This document shows, piece by piece, positions 54,246-64,000 of a stretch of 64,000 nt of DNA. Source of the DNA: Halisarca cf. caerulea. Lineage: Eukaryota > Porifera > Demospongiae > Chondrillida > Halisarcidae. A program made the translations under genes and the position numbers. The stretch's first letter is position 1. Every line of letters begins with the position of its first letter. Below the pieces are notes generated by a model that was not told the DNA's origin, made no database searches, and saw nothing but the letters and a program-made list of their open reading frames with translations. The DNA is taken from contig CAUJGJ010000444.1 of assembly GCA_963170055.1 (NCBI GenBank), positions 7,927,618-7,991,617 of the forward strand, given 5' to 3'.

Positions 54246-54372
54246 TACTAGTTACTACAGGGCTTCCAGGGCGTAACGTAATTACTAACCGCAGACCCGA
54301 AGGTACAAAGCTCCCGAGGGCGAGGTCAGTAAACATGTTACGCCATATGGAAGCCCTAAAGTAACTAGTTTA
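54246..54372. repeat. Foldback repeat FB6
   Basis: ACTAGTTACTACAGGGCTTCC and the inverse GGAAGCCCTAAAGTAACTAGT without the outermost base form arms, with GGCGTAACG/CGTAACA-like inner pairing, around a GC-rich centre containing CTCCCGAGGGCGAGG. Confidence 0.8.
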
Positions 54373-54435
54373 TCACGAGATTATACTCCCTAAAAGTGTG
54401 GTTGTATTTGAATAGTTGCATCGTGCTCCACCGAA

Positions 54436-56460
54436 GAATGGCTAAACGACCACTGCTTTCCAAAGGAAAGGAGAAAAGCAAGCGTTTTGACTTCTCTTAC
54501 GATGATGATGACATTGAGACGTACACCAGAGGATTTGTACCAACTACCACTGCCACAGATACACAGAAGTGTGTAAAGTTGTTCAATGATTGAAAAAAGG
54601 AACGAAACTTGCGTTTTCCATCAGACAGCGTTCCTGAATGGATTCTATTGGATGATGACAAGACGAAGGTATGCAAATGGTTGTGCAAGTTCAACTGGAA
54701 GCAAGAAAAGAAGATGGTACACACTACCCTCCCAGAGTGCAGAACCACTGGGGATTCAAAGGCACATACGCTTACAGAAGCAGTCAAACACCAACCTTAT
54801 GAACGACCCTGAGTTTCTCCCACTGACGAACCTGGTTGATTCCCTATACAGAAAGCTACACTTGGCAGGCATAGGTGTTTCTGTGAAGAAAACGATAGCC
54901 CTTAGCAACGACAATGAAGAGAAGATTTGGACCAACGGTGTACTTAACCCTGACACCCCCCCCCCCAAGACCTGTTAGATTGTATTTTCTTTCTGAATGG
55001 GAAAAATCTCTGCCTCAGAGGAGGCATTGAACATCGCAAGCTGAAGATGTCATAATTTACCAGGGAAGTGGTTACCATCGATGGTAAACAACGTGTTCTT
55101 TACACGTACACAGAATGTGGATCTAACGCATGTGGGACATGTCCATTCGCACTTGAATGGCTTCCGAAAGTTGGCGATTTTGTTGCTAACAAATTCGCTT
55201 TTTCTCTCTTATGCGTATCAGAAATGGCAAGCAACGACATTTAGACTGTATGAACACATTCAAGCTACACATTTAACTATTTTTCAACCAAATTTTCCGT
55301 CAATCGTTCGAATACTCGCCGCTTTTCCGAGCAGCTGTATTTAGCAGTTATTCCTCTCAAGTAAATCCAATCTTAGGCCTAGAGACACAGAATATGGACT
55401 AAACTGTCCCTAATAAGGCTACCCAATATTCTACCGATGGGGATTTTGTTTACTGAAATAGTTTTCAAGATAATCAACAAATACTAAAAATGTACTAAAA
55501 TAACCAGCAATAACTCATTGGAAACTCGCGGTATCAAAATCCCCATCGGTGAAAAGTTGAAGCGTTCGATATAGATTACAGTAAAACACTCAGAAGCTTC
55601 CTACGTTGATCCGCTGATTTACTTGACGACATGGCATTTTGCAAGAAGGATTCGCTTAGCTAAGGGCCGATTATCACATGACGGTCATGTGACATGAGCT
55701 GTGACGTAATCGCATATTGCCCTTACCGAAGTGTTTGAAGCGTTTGATCTCTGCAATGATCGATGCGTCGCAAGCGAGAGGAACTCAGTGGAGGAAGAAC
55801 ATTAGGCAAAGAAGACAGACGGTTTAGCGAAGTATAATATCGGCGGTTTAAGAGAAGCGAACTGGATATTCAGCACCCGATCGACGACATCGAAGAACAA
55901 GGTGCGTAATCTTTGATGTTTAATTCAAATAGAAAAGTTGGTTTTACTAACTTGAGTTCCTTATAAAAGAACGATCGATCTATGTTTAAACCTTCAATAC
56001 GCGCTTTAAGCCTATCATCAACTGCAAAATAGCAGGGCGATTTCGCCGTGAATTACGTATATAAGTTTTGCAGTTCACAATACCTACTATCGATCGTGAG
56101 TATGATCTTCCAAGCTCCCTTACACAACAATATGTACGTAACATTAACTTTTGATGAATAAAGGCTTTCATATGTTGTAAAAGTAGAACAAATGTCGAGC
56201 AGCGCAATCGCCCTTGCTTCTTCACTAAGGCTATACGTCAAGAAATGTCACGCGCATATCACATGATCGAAGCCTTACACACACCCAAATTCCAGCCTAT
56301 TAACACAATAGTGGGACTTTGGACATGTCCCACATGCGAAAAATAGGAGTGGTGGCCTGAAGCAGCCTTGCCTTTCAAATGTCTTAAACCTACCACTGAC
56401 TGTAATATTACACTCGGTTTTGAAACTACAGCAATCCATGATCGTGCGCATTTGATCTTA
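54436..56460 (+). pseudogene. Crypton/KCTD1-like (DUF3504-type) recombinase relic, broken
   Basis: The first frame from ATG 54436 reads FVPTTTATDTQKCVKLFND followed by an in-frame stop where relatives have a tryptophan, then KKERNLRFPSD; this is the start of the DUF3504/KCTD1-type family derived from Crypton tyrosine recombinases. Further frames in different phases give NDPEFLPLTNLVDSLYRKL, GIGVSVKKTIAL, WTNGVLNPDTP and, after a C homopolymer (54957-54966), FFLNGKNLCLRGGIEHRKL. At 55127 family C element C1 is inserted and the homologous frame resumes after 56338 with KNRSGGLKQ. The copy has an in-frame stop, at least two frame changes and an insertion, so it is dead. Confidence 0.75.
55127..56338 (+). 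mobile_element. Family C element, copy C1
   Basis: It starts CGCATGTGGGACATGTCC, ends with its inverse, is 1,212 bases long and is flanked by AA on both sides (55125-55126, 56339-56340). The internal arms TCTACCGATGGGGATTTT (55433) and AAAATCCCCATCGGTGAAAA (55538) without its last base enclose about 95 bases. It interrupts the recombinase relic. Confidence 0.9.
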
Positions 56461-56497
56461 CAAGCTTTCCATACTCAAACAGATGTGCATTACACTA

Positions 56498-57229
56498 CGC
56501 ATGTGGGACATGTCCAGGATCTGTTATGATAGCGCTTCCCAGTTTGCGTAGCGATAAATTGTAATTTTCGGGTGCTTACAAGTTATTAGTCACGCAGTTA
56601 TCTCGTGATTCGAACTAATATTCGGGCGTATACGAATGGCAAATCCGCGTTTAGTGACGTTTTCTGTCGTCACGGTTGCTCTGTCACATGCTGGCTTGTG
56701 ACCTAACTCGATGTTTCTTCTGAATCATAGTTTTCGGCTGGGTGCTACGTGAGGGAACAAGCTGGAGACAGTTTCTTAGTGTCAACTTCGAGCCATCGGA
56801 AATATGCAACTTTTCCATGCGGGTGAGGGAGAGATTTTGTTCCTGTCGCAAGTTACAGGAGCTTGAATGTTGGCTTTTGAGGCCCAATGGATCAGATCTC
56901 GGCTTTGGAAAGGAACGGTCAACTCACCCGCATGGAAAAGTTAGTAAATGTTTTGTTATAGCGATTTATGTTAAAAAATAGCCATGGAAGCGTTCCGCCA
57001 GGTAGCACCCAGAGCGTTTCGCTTTTCAGTAGGGGTTAGGAAAACCTCAGTAGCTTCTTCGCCATAAAAGCAAGCCTTCCAAAAAGGTAATCGTACGAAC
57101 GTCTACATGTCTGCCTACATCTTGATCCCTTGTTTGACTCTCTGCATCTACTACAAGTTGAGAACAGAAGCTGTAAAAAAGACCGAAATTTTCACACCTC
57201 CGAATTAGCGCGGACATGTCCCACATGCG
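56498..57229 (+). mobile_element. Family B element, copy B4
   Basis: It starts CGCATGTGGGACATGTCC, ends with its inverse, with TA duplicated (56496-56497, 57230-57231). Inner pairs GGCTGGGTGCTAC/GGTAGCACCC and CTTTTCCATGCGGGTGAG/CTCACCCGCATGGAAAAG are well preserved. It is 732 bases. Confidence 0.9.
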
Positions 57230-57254
57230 TATTTTTCCCTGGATAAAAACTTAA

Positions 57255-58583
57255 AACGTGATTCGAGTTTAAAAAACTCGTGGGCCGCCTACGGTCCTAG
57301 AAACTCGAATTGCTTGGAAATCATTGTTATTGACTAAAATAATACTTCGAAGAACTCTTCCGCAGGTATGTTATGTCCGATCTGGACATAAACAAAAATG
57401 GCCGCCGATATCGAAGGAGTGAAATCAATCGGTCTGTTTTGCATGTGCACGAGTAGTGACGTCCAGAAAACACCTTGTGTTATATCTTAAACATATCTAC
57501 TTTGTATCTGAGTCATTTAGATTCTTCTGGAGGGTCACAAAACTTCGTATGACGAGTTTTTCTGAACGTATCAGAAAACATAAAAATGCAAAAACGCGGT
57601 GGTAGAAACTTAGGCTTTTGGACACAAAACTTGGTTCGAAAGAACACACAGATATCGAACTTACTAAATCCGAATCAGGGTCTTCAGGCTCAACTGCATG
57701 GCTGTTATGTCCAAGGATTTATGCAAAATTCTAGGGTGACTAGTTACAATCTGTTGGACATAAAACAAACGGAGCAACGTACAGGAACCCTGATTCGGAT
57801 TCTAGGGGTTTGAACCTTCTGAAACAATACCTCAAAGTATCATGGTGCAAACCGGTGATTTCTACCACCGCGTTTTTCGATGAAGTTTTCTTGTGGTGAA
57901 AGTTAGCTTCCTTCAGTAAAATCACGTGACGTCACATGCAATCGTGCTAGCAGGCTAGGTGTGCTCGTAGTCACTTTTCCACAATCTCGCTATAGTACCA
58001 GTTTTCGTTCTTCAGAGAACTACCGAGGAACGTACGTTCGCAGGACTGTGCTCCTTACCAAGTTAATCTCTTATCAGATCAATTATGTTAGACTTGTTCC
58101 AGGCGGCCTAACTGCGCAGTGCACGAATTCGATGTTTTGAAGCCCACAACTTCCCCTTAGAATTTACCTTTGCCTTCACAACGGTCGCAAAATAGTTTCG
58201 AAAAGCATATTATGCGCTCAAAACATTGGTTCTTCTGGAACTCAAGCGAAAAACGTGTAAAAGCCAGGCAATGACGTCATCGACTAGCCAGCAGGTTGCG
58301 CGAACAACACGTGATATAGCCTCTAAATGTGTTCCAATTTTATTACATTCCTCACAACCGCATACACGCCCACTTTACCTTGGATTCGGACATAACATAC
58401 CTGCGTCTGGTCGAAAAGACTCTTCACTGATAAAATCAGGAGCAAACAAATGAATTTTACCGAAATATAGCCGAAAGATTATGTACAGACTTCGCGTCCG
58501 CCATGTTGTTGACATATATATGTATTATATATATATATATCTAGACATCGTTCCGGACGTTCCGGACACTTCCGGTGAAAGTA
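57255..58583 (+). mobile_element. Family A' element A'2 interrupted by E2
   Basis: The 5' hairpin (GTGATTCGAG to CTCGAATTGCTTGG) is at 57255-57316. E2 occupies 57361-58405. The body resumes with CTGGTCGAAAAGACTC, a TA tract and CGGACACTTCCGGTGAAAG, then meets the next A' copy directly. Confidence 0.85.
57361..58405. mobile_element. Family E2 element
   Basis: The ends CGCAGGTATGTTATGTCCG and inverse are 1,045 bases apart; TC is duplicated (57359-57360, 58406-58407), and A'1 and A'3 show the empty site. The internal arms AAATCCGAATCAGGGT (57668) and ACCCTGATTCGGATT (57789) surround a core with CATGGCTGTTATGTCC, shared with family E1. It is non-coding. Confidence 0.9.
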
Positions 58584-58970
<387 letters not shown>

Positions 58971-60045
58971 AAAAAGTATCAAATGTACATGCAGCATAAT
59001 CAACCTAGCTTGCTCCTTAACAAAAACATCACAGAAGTTCACATGTTTGTCACATGATTTGAAGCCATCAAAGTGACTATTTTGCTCAAATTCCATCAGA
59101 GGCACAGCTGTACATATGAATCCATAATAAACTTATTGTGGTAGTTAAATGCGCTTTCTTTCATACTTAGTTTTCTCAAACCTGGAAAAGCTTCCAGTTT
59201 TATAAGAATTACACATAACTTGTACAAAATGCAAAGATGTGGGTTAGGGGTACTATAATATGACTGTATGTTATAAAACATTTGTGAAAATCTGAGTGTG
59301 TATGCATTTATATATGTGACTGTGTGTATGTACATATATAGGCAAACATTGAGGTTGGTTGTTTATATGTACCTGGTCTGTTAATTCATTGATTGTGTGG
59401 AACTATATAGACATGACATTCAGAACTACAGAAGCCATGTGATAGCTCATTTATCTCCTTTTGACACTGAAAGACAGCTGTGGTGTTATAGCTACAGTAC
59501 ATTACAAAGTTGTACTTATGGTTGTTATTGCAAACCGGGTACTTACTCCCTGACCACAGCTCTTACATGTGGGCATGTCCAGAAGCTCACTACTGTGCTT
59601 AATGGGCTGTACTGCATATTTGCCATTTAATAATTGTAAGGTTGTGATTGATTCTCCATGAGGTGTACATACCTGTAGCCCTGCCTATACAATAGCAGTA
59701 CATATGCATATGTTAAATAATTGTTAGTGTAATATTAATTGCAGAGGTAGGTCAAAAGTTGTTTGTACTTAGTCTATTTCATGAAATTTTATGTGACCCA
59801 CTCGTGTGATAGGGCATAATATTGAGCAAATATTACATTATTGCACAAGACTGCTTTTCGAGATCCCATGTGATTGTTAGACTCTTCAGAACCTGTTCAT
59901 GAGAAATCACAAGTTGACCAGTGAACTAGTGGAGATAGAATATTTTCAAAATGACTGAGTCAGCTGGAATAAAAGTGCAATAAATATGACAGTTTTGCTT
60001 TCAATTTGCTCAATTTTGTACAAGTACGTAGTATGTATTTCTCTC
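58971..60045. other. Sequence without recognised features
   Basis: No gene, element end or conserved frame is supported over this 1.07 kb. Confidence 0.45.
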
Positions 60046-60225
60046 AAAAAAAGTTTTTATGAGCAAGCTTTTGATTGAGCGATTTATGGGAAAAACGTCT
60101 TAGAATGCGTTCCAGCAGTTATTACCCTGAGCATTTCATTCTTGAATGGGGGTCGGGAAAACCCGTTCTAGCTTCTTCAGCATTCATATGAGATGTTCGG
60201 AACAGTAACATTTGAGAAGTTCACA

Positions 60226-61810
60226 TGCAGGTATGTTATGGCACTTTTTGCCATAAAACAAAATGGCTGCCGTTTCCGAATGTCTCGAATATAATGCCTT
60301 GCTTATTCTTGCTAAAGGTTTAAAACTCCTAGAAACCATCTAGATAGTGAGTTGAATATTTGTATTTTGATCCTGTGTAACTTAAAGAGCCGAGAACATG
60401 CTGTACCTGTTGCATGACCGCTTTGCTTGACCCATATCAAAATGAACAAATATGCAAAAACGCGGAGATGAAGACCTCCGAGTTTAAACACAAACCTCGG
60501 TTCAGAAGACACGGCATATCCTAATCTTACTTTCCTGATTAGGGGAAGATGTCGCAGGTATGTTATGGCAGAATTGAGGCTAAAAGGGGGCGTTTTGTGG
60601 TTTAACAAGCTATACGATTAGATTATTACGTCTCAGACAGTTTATCACGGTCTGGCCATGTGACCACAGCTTAAACACGACTTTTATACATCATTATAGG
60701 CTAATACGCGCGAGTATTTGAAGAGTTTGCCTTCATGGACATGTGATATCATGTGACAAATGCCTAAAGAAGCATTCCAATCCACAAAGATTTTATGGCG
60801 AAAAAGGCGCGGGTCTAGATCTCTACGTAGACACTTAAAACTTTGTCAAATTATCGCTGAAGGGCTGAACTTAAAATTCTGATTTGGGGAAGATTGTCGA
60901 TCCATCTGTTCAGTTTATGCGCAGCCATTTGTTGTCATAGCCGTTCTTCATGATCAGAAATCCTTGGACATGTTCTGTCTTCTGAATTCACTTGCGCGTT
61001 TAAATTCAGATGTCTAGACCCGCGCCTTTTGCGTTTTTTGCTTATTTTAGTATGGTTAAAAATCGACCATGTACAGCACGTACAATATGTTTTTATTTCT
61101 TTAAAATACATATGCACAAAATAGGAATGTTCGAAATACTATCTAGATGCTTTCTTCAGTCTTTCCACTTTCAGGAAGAGAAAACAAGGCATTTTATACT
61201 AGCCATTCGAAAACGGCAGCCATTTTGTTTTATGGCGAAAAGTGCCATAACATACCTGCGGTTGCTCCACTCCTCGGCTGTTATGGCGAAGGTTTTCCGG
61301 TCCAACAGGATGGCTGTGCCAACAAACGGTGTGACATAAACTGAACGGAAAGGCCGAATATCTTCCCCTAATCAGAATTCCAAGTTTAGTCCTTGAAGGA
61401 TAATCTGTCAATGTTTCAAGCACACAGGTAGAGGTTTAGATCTCCGCGCTTTTTGCCATAAATTTCTTATGGAAAAGAGCTCATCTCAAGCCCTTAGTCA
61501 CATGACACCACGTGTTCTCAAGTATAGAGAGGCTGATTTATACACCTACGTACGGGGAGGCAAGCTAGAGCTTCGGAAGCTCGATCACTTTCAGATGTGC
61601 GCCCGTTTACAGTTTACTACGATTGATTTGCTAACTTGGTTGGCCAGAACCCTTTCTATTGATGGTGCAACAATTTAAATCTCGAAAACTAGGAAGGTGG
61701 TCACACGGCAAAAACGTGATAATTAGTATTAGGTGTGACGATTTAATCACATTCCTGTCAAAACCACAAAACGTCCTTCGCAACCACGAATCTGCCATAA
61801 CTTACCTGCG
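60226..61810 (+). mobile_element. Family E1 element E1b, containing an inverted E1 copy
   Basis: It starts TGCAGGTATGTTATGGC and ends GCCATAACTTACCTGCG, with CA duplicated (60224-60225, 61811-61812). The two outer parts (60226-60552 and 61261-61810) join to give one E1 of about 877 bases, matching E1a. Confidence 0.88.
60553..61260 (-). mobile_element. Inner inverted E1 copy within E1b
   Basis: It starts CGCAGGTATGTTATGGC and ends CCATAACATACCTGCG, with GT duplicated (60551-60552, 61261-61262). It has E1 ends in reverse order, about 708 bases, so it lost about 170 bases internally. Confidence 0.85.
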
Positions 61811-61939
61811 CATGTTTGCCTACTAGTACAGCCTTATCTTGATACTCGAAAGCTTCTACAAGTCAAGAACAGAAGTTGTAAGGAAGACCAAAATTTTCAC
61901 ACATCCTAATTAGCGCGGACATGTCCCACATGTGGAGCA

Positions 61940-62180
61940 ACCATGTGCATCAAACGGTGGTTAGTACTATTGCAGAATACCAAGTGACAGGTATAGTCAA
62001 GGACAGAAAGCGTGCAGGAAGACAGAAGACAGTCATGCCTGCATGTACACGTTTTTAGACGAAGCTATGGCTCAGGATGACAAAATTACTCCACAAAAAC
62101 TGTTGGAAAGGACAACTGCCCAGTTTGGAACAGTAGTTTTCAGAGAGAATGCTTGCAAGAGCCAGGTAGTAACAACCACA
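61940..62180 (+). pseudogene. Tc1/mariner-type transposase N-terminal relic
   Basis: One frame reads VVSTIAEYQVTGIVKDRKRAG, trimmed here by its last residue in the family (RKRAGRQ); it is followed, after a frame change at 62057, by FLDEAMAQDDKITPQKLLE and AQFGTVVFRENACKS. This resembles the paired helix-turn-helix region of Tc1-like transposases (the GRPRK linker and the xxDxxxTxxxLxxxL helix). The catalytic domain is absent, so it is a fragment. Confidence 0.5.
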
Positions 62181-63020
62181 TGATAATCAATGACCATAAT
62201 CCAACATAGAACACACAATCTATTGCCAATAGCTAGTTCATTGCACTAATAAAATATTAATGTATTTAATCTCCTGTGTGCATGCACATAACCATCACAT
62301 TAAACTTACGTACTTGGTTGAATGACAACTGCATCAAGTGTCCAGCACAAAACAGTGTGCAAAGAAATCAAAAGGCTATTATAATAGTTGTAATGTTGTT
62401 TGTGCAGCTTATATGGTACACTTGTAGGACTATTCATGTACATAGGTGCTATGTAACCACACACATTAGGAAATGTGACTGATGTATGTGCATGGTGAGG
62501 AATTGAAACAGATCCATAGAAAATTAACACAACAGACTGTCCTGTTATATAAACACTGAGCAAAACAAGGTATACAAAGATTGATGTACACATCACCATA
62601 TATCACTCGATTACCAATGTGACGCTTACCTGCACCTGGGAGTACGCACTGAAATGAAAGTGAATTCCAACAAAGTCTCAAATGAGCAATACGTAATGTA
62701 GCCTATGTGCTTTGTGCTCAACCTGAGATTTATGCCAGCATACTCACTAGTACTTTAATGCACTACAGTACCTTTATTTGGGGGTGTATGTGCCATAGTT
62801 AGTGGAGTAAGTAGTTCTGAGACTACGCTATGGGATGAGTGAGGGTCATCACAGCCAAAGTGGCCATTTGGTGGCATTTTTCCCCTTGCACCCCCTATCA
62901 CCAAAAGAGAAAAGCAGTAGAGATGAGCTTCATCTACACTCAAAAAAATGACTGAACATGATTGTTTGCTTGTTTCCATAATTGTTCGATGTTGTTTGTG
63001 TGAATTAATGTGTGTGAATG
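62181..63020. other. Sequence without recognised features
   Basis: No gene or element end is supported. Confidence 0.45.
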
Positions 63021-63026
63021 AAATTA

Positions 63027-63075
63027 TGTGACCTCAGGACCCCCTGGAAGACCAGCCAAAGGCTGAAGGGGCATC
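63027..63075 (+). repeat. SINE tail-like hairpin
   Basis: GACCCCCTGGAAGACCAGCC and GGCTGAAGGGGC resemble the tail hairpin of the SINE at 42745-42775. No tRNA-like head precedes it. Confidence 0.5.
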
Positions 63076-63079
63076 TTGT

Positions 63080-63916
63080 CTAAAATTAATATTAAAACAT
63101 TACTAATATTTCATTTAACCAGAGCAATAACACCATGCAGGCCCTGCTATCTACTTATAGCTGCATGCTTTTAATTTTTGAACATCTTAAAAATGCCACA
63201 CTGTTGTAACAATTGACATTTAGTAACAACTACAACTTAACAGTATGGAGGTGTTGTACTGTTAGTAGACATTTCACAAGATTCAATGTGAGGAGGTAGA
63301 TTGCTAAGTTTGCAGCTTGTAGTTTTTCATAGGTACTCAAAACACAGCTGTTTGTAGTCTGAAACAAATGAGGCCAACCAATTACTAGTTCACCTCACTA
63401 CGAGAGTCAACTCATGTGTTGCCTCTTGGACTGAACAAGTATGAATGAACAAGCACATAAACAAGGGCATATAAAGAACATTTAAAAATGGTAAAAGGAT
63501 GTAGGATTGACACGGAACCATGCAACAAGACTTTACCAGAAGCAATCCTCCAAAAACACTTGGAACACGGGTAAGTTGGCTACCCAAGTGTCCTTTGTGT
63601 GGAGACTCCACTATAATAATAATTATAGTAAATACTTATGCAGTTGTGCTATCTCTGAATCCAGCCAAATGTGCAGTGTTAACTGATACAGCTTCATGCA
63701 AGAAATGCATGGGTTGTCATGCACAAGTATAACACGTCCCTTTGAGGAAATAGGGGGCATTGTGTGGTTTGCAGCAAAGAAATTTGATTGAATAACACGT
63801 TTTACCTCCTGATGACATCATACATCAAAGGAGTTGCCACGGTGGTAAATTTGGTTGCTGACCTGGCAGAGCTGTGGTTAGGACAATAACCTACTAAGCG
63901 CCTAGTTTGTAATAAC
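63080..63916. other. Mostly unassigned sequence
   Basis: The part 63745-63830 has a family D-like trace (TGTGTGGTTTGC, TTTGATTGAATAACACG, TGATGACATCATAC). The rest is unassigned. Confidence 0.4.
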
Positions 63917-64000
63917 AAGTAATTCAGGTAAAAAACTCGTGGGGCTGCTGCCCCTCATCCTGAATTACTTGTGAATATGTTATAATGGTTTATCCTGCAG
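63917..64000 (+). mobile_element. Family A 5' hairpin at the window edge
   Basis: ACAAGTAATTCAGG to CCTGAATTACTTGT forms the arms with GGGGCTGCTGCCCC inside. It may be solo or continue beyond the window; the bases after it do not follow the usual family A body. Confidence 0.65.

Larger units (their letters stand above)
60046..61939 (+). mobile_element. Family B element B5, split by E1b
   Basis: The part 60046-60225 matches the right half of B2 (GCGATTTATGGG, CATTCATATGAGATGTTCGG). After the E1 insertion, B sequence resumes at 61811 with CATGTTTGCCTACTAGTAC and ends at GGACATGTCCCACATG. The left half is missing. Confidence 0.8.

Overview
The window is eukaryotic: spliced coding exons with GT/AG borders, tRNA-derived SINE sequence, many TIR-bounded DNA transposons and long (TA)n microsatellites. 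The gene content (an IgGFc-binding-type domain joined to immunoglobulin-like domains, pogo, HIRAN and Ulp1 transposon genes, a Crypton-type recombinase relic) suggests an early-branching animal, most likely a sponge. That assignment is inference; no ribosomal or mitochondrial marker is present.

One host gene dominates. On the minus strand, ten exons from 53276 down to 13567 assemble into one open frame: signal peptide, a ~450-residue IgGFc-binding-protein-like domain, two short cysteine-containing exons, a degenerate Ig-like exon, two alternating pairs of Ig-like domains (A1-B1-A2-B2) and a transmembrane segment with a basic stop-transfer tail. All internal introns are phase 1. The A-B pair was duplicated together with flanking intron sequence. 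The gene spans about 40 kb for about 3.65 kb of coding sequence because its introns are filled with transposable elements. Any cytoplasmic exons lie beyond 13567 or are lost.

To the left (1-13500) lie autonomous or near-autonomous transposons. At 5154-8032 is an apparently intact pogo-type element with a transposase on one strand and a convergent HIRAN plus Ulp1-protease unit on the other; it sits inside another TA-inserting element (5083-8780). At 8935-11606 a DUF7869-like ORF of 672 codons is the only gene between matched TIRs with a TA duplication. To the right of the host gene (53480-64000) are foldback repeats, a Crypton/KCTD1-like recombinase pseudogene broken by a MITE, and nested MITEs.

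Non-coding elements fall into recurring families, named here by letter. B and C have TIRs starting CGCATGTGGGACATGTCC. D, E and F have termini (C/T)GCAGGT(A/G) and 2-bp target duplications of varied sequence. G and J are TTAA-inserting, piggyBac-like, and the G copies carry subterminal CCACT..AGTGG palindromes. K, L, M and N insert at TA. A and A' lack TIRs but have GC-rich hairpins at the ends and an internal (TA)n tract. FB and P are foldbacks. Because families insert into one another, several empty sites are visible in the window itself and fix element boundaries to the base. B, C, D, E, F and M2 share an internal pair of inverted arms around a related 85-130 base core, although their ends differ.
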